From Panaeolus papilionaceus (lineage: Eukaryota > Basidiomycota > Agaricomycetes > Agaricales), in contig JADNRZ010000010.1 of assembly GCA_015501605.1 (NCBI GenBank), positions 372,001-436,000 on the forward strand: 64,000 bases of DNA, given 5' to 3'. This document shows positions 24,176 to 37,500 of this stretch, piece by piece. The notes under the pieces are model-generated. The model saw only the letters and a list, made by a program, of their open reading frames with translations. It made no database searches and had not been told where the DNA came from. The translations under genes and the position numbers were made by a program. Within the stretch, counting starts at the first letter, position 1. Each line of letters starts with the position of its first letter.

Positions 24176-27100
24176 ATGCTGCCCAAGCCCGGGTCGTCTC
24201 TTCGATGTGTCGCAGGATGTAACAAAGCTTTTTCGGAGCTTTCCCATCTCTCAAAGCATAAAAACAACTGCGAAATATCACAGAACTTCAAACTCAAAGT
24301 TGCTGAAAAACGTCAAGCACGGGGCTTGAGTTCCTTGCTTCCCAAGCAGCCAGACACAGGTTTGATGTCCAGAAAGAGTCGTCTGAAGAGCCTACTACAG
24401 GTAATGTTCTCTCCCGAAGCAGAATGTCAAATAGCTCAATCTTATGATCTCCATCCTATCTGTTAGACCCCCTTGTCCACGGCGGGTCCTTCAAACACAA
24501 GGCCGAACCCAGTCACATCTTCAACGAATGAGGGCCTGGCTAATGCTAGAACAGATAGCAATGCAGGCGATGATAATCCTCTGAATCGCTCACAACTACC
24601 TCAGTTACCACAACTAACACGTGCTGGTCGACCTCGACGCGAATACAGATTACCAGATCGATTTCGCGATTATGTCCCAGAGTCATTAACATCCTTCATT
24701 GACGAAGCACCTATAACCACAAGACGAGTTTTGCTCATTGTACGGGACCGTCTGATCACATCCCTAAATCGCTTTGGTGTCTGGAGGGATTACCCTAACC
24801 GACCCAGCAACGATCCAGACTCCCTCTTGACTTTGGAGGACTTGGCCAACCACCGTAACAACGATTCCGCTTCCGAGTCAGTATACCCACACAATATCAC
24901 CCAGTCGTCGACAACCGTGACTCGCGCTTCATCCAACACCTCACCTACCCAGCCGCGTCCTGAGCACTGGCCCTTTGAGAATCCCACCATCCATTCAGTC
25001 ATGAGATGGCTCAACAATGGTCAAGTCTCGAAGTCGGAAGCAGAAACAACGAAATTCGTCCATGACGTGATACTCTCCCCCACCTTCCAGACCCACCATT
25101 TAATTGGTTTCAATGCACACCAGCAAAACCAGCTCTTTGATCGCCAGCTTTCCCAATCTCAACTCCATAATCAGTTCTCCGCAAGAAGTCTACAAATTCA
25201 AGTTCCTTCTGGGGAACGAAATGTGCCACCTGTTCCCTTCAACGTGCCGGGATTTCTTTCCAGGAGCATCCTTGACGTCCTCAAGGAAGCATTTACTGGC
25301 TCACTATCTCATCTTCTTCATTTTTCTCCATTCAAGGCGTTCTACCGCAACCCCCAAACTGGAAATGACGAACGACTGTATGGGGAAATATACTCTTCGG
25401 ATGCGTTTCTCTCCGAATCAGACAAGGTTCGCTACAAAGCCCCCCCCGATCCCAACGATCCAGATTGCAAAAGAGAGCGGGTGGTAGCTGCACTCATGTT
25501 TTCGTCGGACGCGACGCACCTAGCTGATTTTGGAACCGCCAAAGCCTGGCCAATTTATCTCATGCTCGGAAACCTCTCCAAGTACATCCGTTCTCAAGTT
25601 AACTGTGGTGCAATGCATCACCTGGCATATATCCCATCAGTAAGAAGTCTTTCCTTTGTTTGTGTATTTGTAAACCTTATGATACTTAGTTACCAGAGTC
25701 CTTCAAGGCCTTCGTGGAGAATTTTCACCCTAAATGGAAAAGCCAGCAATCCCAGATTCTGACGCATTGCAAACGCGAATTGCTACAAGAAGTCTGGAGG
25801 GTACTCCTAGATGACGATTTTGTTCATGCGTACAAGTATGGTATTGTGGTGATGTGTGTAGACGGCATTGAACGCCGTATATTCCCCCGCATTTTCACAT
25901 ATTCCGCCGACTATCCTGAAAAGTAAGTCATTTTAACTTGCTTATTTTAGTACTTGACTATGATCTTCAGAGTTCTCCTAGCAACAATACGTGACAAGGG
26001 CCTGTGTCCCTGTCCACGGTGCCTTGTCCCCATGCAGAATCTGGACCAGTTAGGCACAACCGTTGATCAGAAGGCGCGGTCTGAATCGCCTCGTGTCTAT
26101 CAAATCTCTAAAGTCCAGAAGGCACGCGCATTCATTTATAAGGGAGCAAAGCCCATCAACGGGGCTAATGTAGAGGCATTGTTGAAGGACTTCTCTGGGG
26201 TGCCGACCATTGTAAGTGTCCTTGAAATCTCGACCGCTTCAGCCTTCGACTAACAGACTTAAGAATGCTTTTGTTGATCGATTGGGTGTCGATGTTGACC
26301 CCTCTAAGATGTTAGTTGTAGACCTCCTCCACGAATTTGAGTTGGGCGTATGGAAGTCCCTTTTCTCCCATTTAGTTAGGATCTTATACGCTGCAGATGG
26401 GTCTGATCGGCTCGTCCTTGAGCTGGATCGGAGGTGCGTGCTTTTTTTTTAATTAATTTTTTTCCAACTCATCGTTGTTACACATACTACCCCTCATTGG
26501 CAGATTCTCCGCGATATCCACGTTCGGACATGGTACAATCCGAAAATTCTCAGCAAACTCATCCGAAATGAAGAAAATGGCAGCACGCGATTTCGAAGAT
26601 CTTCTACAAGTCAGTAATTTTTATTTTAGCCAAGGCACAAAGCTCATCCTCCGCAGTGTTGTATCCCGGTTTTTGCTGGGCTTTTAGACGAGCCTCACAA
26701 TCAGCGCTTAGTTGAGCTACTCTATGTTACGGCTGAGTGGCACGCACTTGCCAAGCTTCGCATGCACACGGAGACTACTTTGGCGCTGCTTGATGCTGTC
26801 ACGGCGAGATTTGGAGCGGCGATCCGTAGCTTCAGAGATACAACGTGCCAAGATTTTACAACCATGGAACTGCCAAAAGAAGCTGCCGCGTGTGCACGAC
26901 GTGAATTGGCCGCCTCATCCAACACGGGTAATGATATAGACCCAGTCAATATCTGGAAACAACAGCTGATTTGTGGCGAAATGTCATGTACAGGTGAAGC
27001 CCCAAGGACAAGCAACCGAAAAGCAAGAAATTTAAACCTTAAAACCGTGAAAATGCACTTCCTTGGTGATTATGCTAGCCATATTCGATTATTTGGTACC

Positions 27101-28586
27101 TCAGACTCATACTCAACCCAGCTGGTCAGTAATATCTCACCACATTTCTATTATACACTCTGACAACTTATCTCATAGGGAGAGCTTGAGCATCGTTTTA
27201 TCAAGCAAATCTATGGCCTTACCAACAAAAAAGACCCCATGCCTCAGGTAGCGATGAAATACATTCGAAAAGAGGTGCTGCGACCAGAGGAGCAGCAGGA
27301 AATGCTAGAAATGAGAATGCGAGGAAAATTAGAAGATCGCTACGTGATTTCCGAATCGCGAGCCTTCCCTATTTCTCTTCTGGAATTGGTAGGGGAAAAT
27401 GGTATGACACTCTCGTCACAGGTATGATACATGCCGCCTTGGTCCAAATAGTGTCGGAAAAGCTCAATTTAATGTGCCTCAGAACTTCATCCCAAAGCTA
27501 CGGAACCACCTGCTATCGCACTTCTCAGAAACTACAACCGTTCAGAACTTCACAGAGACAGAGTTGAACTCGCTCAGAATCCAGAACAATGTCATCTACG
27601 GGCATTCAACTGCCCGAATCAATTACACAACATATGACATGCGGCGCGATTTTGACACCATTAATCCACGGTCACATCCATTTATCATGACCGTTTCCCC
27701 AGAATCCGTGGGACGCAACACCACCCTTTCCAGCGCTTCGGGCCTTCCTCATACTAGTGCTTCAGTGTTTTGGTATGCAGCCGTTCTAGGAATATTCCAC
27801 GCTGATGTTCAACGCATTGGAACAAACTCCGGTGATCTTCGCCATCGAACTTACCATTTCTTGTGGGTTCGCTGGCTCGAACCTGTCCCGGGCCACCTTT
27901 CAGGAAGACGGCATTCCAACCTTCCCAAACTCCGGTGTCTAGCAGAAGAGGACGAATTCGCCTATGGATTCCTTGATCCGGCACTTGTATTGCGAGGTTG
28001 TCACCTCATTCCTGCATTCTGTGATGGTCTGACATCTGGTCCACTGGATCAGACCATTTCTTACCGAGGATGTCCCGTCATGAGTACGGCAGTTCTGCAA
28101 CAGTGGAAGCACTACTGTGTCGGAATGTAAGTTCACGACCATTGGGGGCTCCGTTTTAATCTCAACTGATGGACCTATGACAGCTTTGTTGATCGAGATA
28201 TGTTCATGAGGCACTCCAGTCAGTCGACGGGCGATTCAGACACCAGCGCCAGTACCAGAGAACCAGTTCAGCCTGAGGCATCTTCGGCGCAACATCCAAT
28301 GGAGGTTCTAACCGCAGAACGACGCGAGTCAGATGGAAATGGGTCAACATCACATGCAGTGCCTGATGATTACATGGAGGTGGATGTCCCCGATGCTACT
28401 ACTTTGGCGAATTACGCGGAAGATGCGGACTTTGATATGAACGAACTCGACGAGGTCCCCGAGTCCGATGAAGAGCAGCCCGAGACGGCATTGGATGAGG
28501 AGTCAGAACTTGACTTGGAAGACGACCTGGACACTGGTGACGTTGATGACGACTCGGACTCAGATGTACCGTATGATGATCTCTAG
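24176..28586 (+). CDS. Plavaka-family DNA transposase
   Basis: placeholder. Confidence 0.01.
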
Positions 28587-31500
28587 CAATAAAAATCAAA
28601 TCAAGTTTTTAGATCCGAGTCGGCCGTAACTACGAGTTTGGGTCAATAACAGTTGAACCCCTTCCAAGTCATCCAACTGTTTGATTTACTCTGCTACTAC
28701 TTAGGTTATGTGGACCAATTTGTCCTTTGCTACATGACCAGCTAGCTACTGGGTAACCTCAAGTCAGAACTTTACAGAGGTGCAACCTCAATGTTATGAC
28801 AGTTCCGAGGCTGTGAGGCTTCGTCACGTGGTTCTTTTATCATTTTGTGCTTTTTCTTTTCAGACTTCCCGTTCCCTTTCGGCTCACTTTCACCCCTGCT
28901 CTTCTCGTCGTCCCTCAAGTTTGTCCCTCGCCGTATTTAATCGTTGCCTACTTGCTTTATTTGACATATTGTTGGTGCATTAGGATCTTTGCGAGAGGCT
29001 TAATTCGTGTCGTGTCAATTTTCATTTTCATTTGCCCTTACACATTACACATTCCTGCCGCCCAATGGCGTGCCTGAGATTCATTTGCTTCGTTGTTCGT
29101 TGTGGCTCGTCAACTGTGTGTCCGTTGTTTGGTATGTTTGAAATTATTTTTCTTGTTCATTTTTGCCTTATTATTGACGCTGTTTGCACACGACGCGCAT
29201 TTCAACCACCTTCTCCGTGACTCGAATGCAATGTTCTGCCTTCTCATGGGAACATTTCTCCTAGATATTCCTTTTTCTGGGGTTTTCTGCGCTATGAACA
29301 TCATGATGTTCTAACCCCTTCACTTAAACTTTGCCACCGTGAATCCTGGTCCTGCCATGACGGTGTCACGTGGGCGTGTCTGGAAGTCAATATTAATCCT
29401 TGATCGCGCTTCCTTCAATTCAACCCCTTTTCTTTCTTTCGTTTGTCTGCCTTTACCATGATTACCACCTCCGAGATCGAGACATACATCCCCCCACTTC
29501 TCAGACTTGTAATCATCCTTATTTCTTTGTACAGATCGGCACTGACATGTTCTCTACAGCCCAGAAGAGGAAGCAATTTCAGAAAAATGATGGAACCCTT
29601 AGGACTCGCTGATAATTTGAAAAAATGCCAAAAAATACATGTAAGTCTTTCTTTTCAATTCATCAACGTCGGCTCAAACGTTTGCAGCGCGTCTTTGTTG
29701 CCAAGCTGCGCATGAACATCCAGGGCCGACAACTGTACAAGAAGCAAAAGGATAGCATTAATGCAATCGAATCCGCTGTACGTCTTCTGATTTTAAAATG
29801 GATCATCTTGGTTAATGATTATTTTAGCTCAAGACAGCCTTTCCCCACTACTTCGTTCAACATATAAATGCTCAAGAAGCGCTCTCCTTTGTCGAACCCA
29901 TGGCCAAGGGGATATACTGCAATTATCTTCGCCGTGTGGCCCTCAAGGTATTGCATCATGTTACTCCGTTCATTGTCATTCTAACTGTAATTATTTTTTT
30001 CACAAGCAAATCAAGAACAAAAAACATAAGATGGAGAAAGAAAAAGAGAATCGAGTATTCATCAAGCGTACAGGACCTCGAGCCGTGGATGTTGCGAACA
30101 CTACCCAAACTGCATTACCTGCTTCGACTACCCGTGTGCCTACTCCAGTCGATGTTACGACCTCATCAGCAGCCTCATCAATTACTCCTCGTTTACCTAC
30201 GCTTGCTCCTCCCTCGCAGGCAGGTGGCAGTTCCTCTGCACCATCGTCTTCATCAAACCATTCTCATGGCTTTAGCGCTGTGAATGCACCACCTCCTAAT
30301 CCAGGAATGACCATTGAGGCCTACGTGGTTGCGAATCATCCCACCCTCTTGCCAACTCTGCAGGCCGTCCTAAACGAAGGATATGACTGCGTCGAAAAGA
30401 TAGATGAATTGTTCACCATGAGCGCTGACCTGCAACGAATGGGCTTCGAGCGACTTCTTATCGCATCTCAGAAAGTTGGAGGGGGGAAGTCTTTTGACAT
30501 ACTGAGGGTTTTCGCATACATTCGTCGTTTTGCTACTACTTAACTACATGTTTGAAGTCTCCAACACACCCCTTTTTGTGCTTTTTCTATTCCGCATTCT
30601 AACCCTCCTGTGCTACGTTTTTTCTATTTCAAATTTTCAAATTTTCTTGTAATTCCTTTTCTACATAGTCCCTTGTTGCTGATCACTTCTATGTGGCTCA
30701 TACCATTCCCGTTCTATTCATTCCTTTGCATGTATCATTATCTATCAGTCGATGTTTTTCCCCTGCTTGTACCACATTTTACTCACATGAATACCACCTG
30801 TTTCTGACCTTGAGTCCATGATTTCCCCTACCCAAGTCTTCATGGAGGTTGCGATCTTTTTATTTTCGGTATACTGCTTATTTCTTATCCGTCCTTCCTT
30901 TTCATGTCCGACCGGAATCGTAACGCATCTCTGTTTTGCCCTGGCACGATGATATATCCATTCGATGCTGCTCAGTCATGTGGATTGCGCACAAACTCAC
31001 GGAGTTATCACGACATTGTCAGAAATTCAGTGGTATGTAACCTCAATGTCAGGACATGTAATTCATATGAAATTATGATATTTATAATACAATGTTCAAG
31101 TCATCGTTTTAGTTCAGTATGCTGGTGACGTCGCGCTGTGCGGATGGTTATGATGGCTCTGTCGGGATGGTAGTTAACGACACGAAGATATACAGTGTCG
31201 CAACCTTTATGTCTCGTCGATATTGTTTGAACCATGTATACAAACATGTTATAAGATGCAGAAAACTCGTGAATTGCGTGCAAACTCACATCACCCTTTT
31301 CTTGTAGCTATCACGACATCGTCAGAAATTCAGTGGTGTGTAACCTCAATGCCAGGACATGTAATTCATATGAAATTATGATATTTATAATACAATGTTC
31401 AAGTCATCGTTTTAGTTCAGTATGCTGGTGACGTCGCGCTGTGCGGATGGTTATGATGGCTCTGTCGGGATGGTAGTTAACGACACGAAGATATACAGTG

Positions 31501-34500
31501 TCGCAACCTTTATGTCTCGTCGATACTGTTAAAACCATACATACATGCATGTTATGATACTGTTGGAAACTAAGGTCTTGTGTATAACCTCACGTCACCT
31601 TTTTCATGTACCTATATGCACTTGTATGGGTATCCAACGAAATAGAAGAATGTTACTTAATCATCTGACCAGTAACACCAAATCACTTTTTGATTTTTTT
31701 GCTGATGTAGCGTCTTGACCTTGCTGCAGCGACGGTCTATCTTCTTTAACTGACGCTCCGTAGACGCTTTCCCCAACAGGCGCCCTGCAACTCCAACACT
31801 ATGACCTCTTCCTTAGGGGTAAGCCGCCTAAAACCCCGCATCCTCTTTTTCTTGAGTTGTTTCTCCAGATTTCCGTCGCGAGCTTGGCGAGCTCCATTGG
31901 CTATGAATCCACTCTGATCACAGACTAGGTTTAGCTCAGCAGGTTTAGCTCAGCATTTCTTGAGGTGGAGCGAAGCTTTGTGCATCTGACCTCTATGATA
32001 GGTTGTGATAGGCAGTGTCAGTTGAAAAGGATGGAGGTTTGTATTGCGGGATCACCATGGGAGCGCCGTCGGGGTGTCTTATCTGGACGCACATCTGGTC
32101 CTAACTGGTCCGACAGTCCGAAACTACCAAGTCTCTCAATACTGAATGCATGCCGAGCGCGTATCATGGCTCAAAGATTTGGAACAATATTATCGGGTCT
32201 ATATTGATCAGGCAAGGACCAGAAAACTCGCACTCCTCATCCGCATCCAACATCATATGGAGGATCATGAGCCCAAGCACTGGGTGTCGTTATCCTCAAC
32301 GCCTCTTTTTTGCTCCGAAACCCAACCAACTTCTGACTGTAATCTGGAGGCAACGAGATTTAGAAGTAGGTCAGCACGCTACTCGACATCCGTCGGTTTT
32401 TCGATGACCCGAACTGTTGTTCCGCCAGCATCTGGAGAAGTCTTGGGAGTCTTATTACTGCCTAATTCGGGGTACCTTCCCCACAAATCAATGACGATCT
32501 CGAGGCCGTTCCTTGATCTTTAGTGTCGCTCTGAAAATGCAAGGTCACCGCAGGCCCCTGCTGGGCATGCGAAAAACGACAGTTTGCTACCAATACGTTT
32601 CGAATGGAACCTGCATACCTTACTTCACGTCAGTAGCGACGCACCGACGCTCCAGTGGGTCGATAATATTTTCTCGCAAGGAAAGCAGCGCACTTGGAGG
32701 TTGGAATGTCCTTTTTAGGACAACTTGGCGATGTTCGCAAGTCTTGTCTGTTTTCTAACCCGGTGATCAGAAAACTGCTATCGTGAAACCATACTTTCAT
32801 TCGAGTAAAATAGGTGGACTTCTTTTTTAAGAAGATGCCCAGATACGGCCTTGAATAATCTCCGCACGCAGACCAGACATGGGAGGCCCGAAGGCAGTAG
32901 ATCGGACTGAACTTGATGCGAACCACTGATGTCCTTTTATCATTCAGCACCATGAATCAATCTAAAGTGGTGCGCAATGCTTACTCTGACAGCTGTACTC
33001 CCTGTACATTCCGTCTCGTTACCTTTCCCCGCAACCGGTGTATTTCCGTCGAGACCTCCGCCTTTGCTCCGCGATACCAAGGCGTAAAGAACAACCGCCT
33101 GCTGCCGTAGCAAAAAGATGGCCGGGTTGTGGCCAGGCCCATCAAAGATTGTACGCTTATAATAACTGTGATTGCTTATACGCAGTGCTCACAATCTAGT
33201 GAACTACTGATCGTCTACTTTACAGACAGACGGACAGATGTTTTGTGCCAGAGTCATCAACCCTTCCTTGCCGGAGGTATGCCAGAAGAGGATACGGTGC
33301 CGTGGAATGGAATTCCCAATGACGAAAACAAATCTGCCAAGCTAAAGATAGAATTTTGTATTCGCCACACGCGATCATTAACCGTTTTGGGTACCGTCCC
33401 CCTAATACCTCCTTCCTCATAGCGCAATCGAATATAAGAAAACTCACTTTGCGCTACCCACCCCACCTTTTCCCATTACCCATCTCATCTCCATCATGTC
33501 TGACCAGACAATACCCATCCACCCTGTTGCACCTCGTCTTAAATCCGGCCATAAGGTCCCTCACGTTGGTCCTACCATCGAACATTATCGTGCTGCTCAC
33601 AAGGAGACTGTCGGCCATGAATCGGATAACTGGTGGGCAAGGGTGAGTTTTAGATGTTTTTCTGATCGTTGGATGTGCCGCTCATAATGGCGGGCATCTT
33701 CAGCAAGCACACGCTATGCTTCACTGGGACAGGCCCTTCAAGACCGTCAGAGCTGGTGGTTTCGAGACTGGTGATATTGTCTGGTTCCCTGAGGGTGGTT
33801 TGAATGCATCTTATAACTGCGTTGACCGCTGGGCGTTCAGGCATCCCGATAAGGTCAGTTACATGATCATTTCGTCTAAGCCATCTCACACTCACTATTC
33901 TTGCTTAGACTGCTATCATCTATGAAGGCGACGAACCCGGTGAGGGTCGTGAAATCACTTACGCCGAACTTCTCCGAGAAGTTTCAAGTGTTGCAAATGT
34001 CCTCAAGTCATTCGGTGTCAAGAAGGGCGACACGGTATCCATTTATCTTCCGATGACCTGGCAGGCTGTTGCTGCATTCCTCGCCTGTGCTCGTATTGGT
34101 GCTGTTCACTCTGTTATTTTCGCTGGATTCTCTGCCGAATCTCTCCGGGATCGCGTCAACGATTGCAGGTCCCGTGTTTTGATTACATCCGATGAGGGCC
34201 GTCGCGGTGGAAAAACCATTGCCACCAAGGCGATCGTCGATGCCGCTCTTAAGGAGTGCCCACTCGTCGAGCACGTCCTGTTGCTGAAGAGAACAGGAAA
34301 CCCAGTACCCTTGACTGAGGGAAGAGACAAGTGGTGGCACGAGGAAATCCTCAAAGTTCCCAACTACTGCCCTCCCGAAGTCATGGCGTCTGAAGATCCC
34401 CTCTTCATCCTCTATGTGCGTCTATCTTATCTAATCGAGGGAAATACAAATTAACCTGATCATGAAATAGACCTCTGGATCTACAGGAAAGCCCAAAGGT

Positions 34501-37500
34501 GTCGTTCATACCACTGGAGGCTACCTTCTATGCGCTGCCCTAACGGTCAAATATGTATTTGATGTTCATCCCGACGATAAGTTCGCGTGTATGGCTGATG
34601 TTGGCTGGATCACTGGTCATACGTGCGTTTTCGAGATTATGGCTTTGTCTTGCGTGATCCCAACTAACTTTGGTTTTACCCCCTTTAGCTACATTGTTTA
34701 CGGACCTCTCCTCAATGGTGTTTCCACCACTGTTTTCGAATCTACCCCCGTATACCCCACCCCCTCCCGTTACTGGCAAACGGTCGAGAAGCATAAGCTC
34801 ACACAATTCTACTCTGCGCCAACCGCCATTCGTCTTCTGCGACGACTCGGCGAGCACCATGTTGAGAACCACGACTTGAGCAGCTTGCGTGTCCTCGGAA
34901 GTGTTGGCGAGCCCATTAACCCTGAGGCCTGGAACTGGTACAATGAGCACGTCGGAAAGATGCAGTGTGCAATCGTCGATACTTTCTGGTGAGTTTGACT
35001 ACGTTTTGCGTTATCTCCCCTTCCTGCTTTTCCACTCGCGTTGTATTAGATTTACTTACACTTTCTTTGATTTAATTAGGCAAACCGAAACTGGATCGAT
35101 CGTCGTTACCCCGTTCCCCGGTGCGATCGAGACAAAGCCTGGCTCAGCTACAGTGCCCTTCTTTGGTATCGAACCCGCCATCTTGGACCCCGTCTCTGGA
35201 GAGGAGCTTCATGGAAATGGCGTCGAAGGCGTTCTTGCGATCAAGCATCCATGGCCGTCAATTGCCCGTTCAATCTACCAGGACCATCAACGATACCAGG
35301 AGACCTACATGAAGGTAAATTATTATCACCTCGCCCTATTTTCTTAAATCACTGACACCGATCTCAACATAGCCGTACCCCGGTGTCTTTTACACTGGCG
35401 ATGGCGCTGCACGCGATGAGCACGGTTACATCTGGATTAAGGGTCGTGTAGATGGTGTGTTATCTCTCATCATCGGCTCTAAGGGAAATAGCTCGACTAA
35501 CGCCCTATTCGCGTAGATGTAATCAACGTCTCTGGCCACAGATTGTCTACTGCTGAAATTGAATCTGCCCTGATTCTTCACAAGGGTGTTGCGGAGACTG
35601 CTGGTATGTCCCCTCCTTATCGCGGCTATTTTCGCTCATCCTAATCAAATCTCCCTGTTCTCCACAGTCATTGGAACCGCAGATGAGCTGACTGGCCAGG
35701 CTGTCTACGCTTTCGTTACTCTGAAACCGTGAGTTGGATTTTACCTTGCCGTTCTAACACCGCATATTGATTATATCTCCCCATTCTATAGTGAATTCAA
35801 ATACGATCCTACAGAGGAGGGTGGTCTCGTCAAGGAACTTGTAATCCAAGTTCGCAAGGTCATTGGACCTTTCGCTGCACCCAAGAAGGTCTACATTGTC
35901 TCCGACCTTCCCAAGACTCGCTCAGGCAAGATCATGAGGCGCATTATGCGCAAGATCGTCGCTGGTGAGGGTGACCAGCTCGGTGACCTCTCCACACTGG
36001 CAGAGCCAAGTATCGTTGAAGTCATCAAGGCTAAGGTTGCTGAAAGTGCTTAATACGCATCCCATGTTAATCTTCGTCTGTTGCCTTTATCGTCTCACAT
36101 CCATCTACTCCTCTTTGATATCCTCCGCATTTTTACATTTGTATTGGGTCACATCCTGTTCCTATCTCTAGTCCTTTACCTCTACTTGTGCTGTTTCCTA
36201 TCTAACACCTCAAAAGGGCGGAGAACCGGAGGTGGAAAACTCAGCGTCGTAGCCAAGAATAGCCAAATCTACATGTACAATATTTATCATGGTCATTGTA
36301 AGAAAGTATCTCATTTCCGAAATTTGCAAGGCAAGGGGTGCAACGCAAGCTATGAAACGAAGTTGATTGGCGAAAAGCTAATGTACATGGAGAAGCGGAA
36401 AAAAGGCTCTTAGAAGTCAAATTCTCCAGCTCCGTACGGTGGAGCTGAGGGTGGCCTTGACAAAGGCTTTTTATACGCCGCCGTGTTCTTTGAGATACGC
36501 CCGAGCATGCCTCCTGGCTTCCTCGCTCACATTGGGATCTGTAGGGTTGGGTGGAGTTGGGAAACATCGCAGCGTAAACCCGCTAGAGGACTCACTGTTC
36601 GCAGTCGCCTGATAACCCCTGTTGATATTATATTGATGGGTGGCTTCGTCTTCAACGAACTCAAGACATCCTGATTGCTCCAGGTACTGCTCTGCCTTGT
36701 ACCTTTCCTCAGGAGGGAGATTTTTGTCTTGAGGTGTTTTTTAAAGGTGTTATGGACCTGTAAACAAGGAACAGATGAACCAAACGCACTGTGCATCTTG
36801 GCGTAGTATTTCTTGAATTTAGGATCTTTGGTTTTCGTCTCCTGAATTGCACCTTTCTGCTTGAGGATATCCTCAGACTCCATTTTGGCGCGAGCGGAAA
36901 CGTGAGGATCTAAAGGGTTTGAATTAGTATCCGCAAGGTTGGGGGCAAACAGGAGGGACATACTATGAAGAGAAGCCTTGTACCCCCTCACAACATTTTC
37001 CTCGTGGGCGATGTCATCATCAAAGGTCTCTAAGCAAGATGTCGAAATGTGTTAGTTTTTGTTCAAGCCAAGTGGTGAGGACAATTAATGAGGGAAGCGC
37101 ACGAGAATCATCAGCAAGATCGTGCTCTCGTGCTCTTTTGACACCAGCTAGACGAACAGCATCCAATTCATTGATAGAGGAAATAATAGATGCGTATAGG
37201 CTCATCGGTAACGGCAAGGCGACAGGAAAAGAAATCGAAGAGAAGGATGACGCGTACTGTCATATGAGCCAGACATTGTTAAATCTGCGATTCAGAGTGT
37301 AAGAGGTTTGCAGGAAACTGAGACTGGGAGGTGGAGCGTTCTGCTTTCTGGGAACCATTGCATTTATAATTCGGGGATTGCTAGACCTGTTTGGAGATAT
37401 GAGGTTAGATGTGCACAGATGTAGAAATAAGTGTTTAGGAATCTAGGGTGGTGTCTGTAGTTGATGTCGAGGATTGAATGGGAGAGGTTTTGCTCATGAG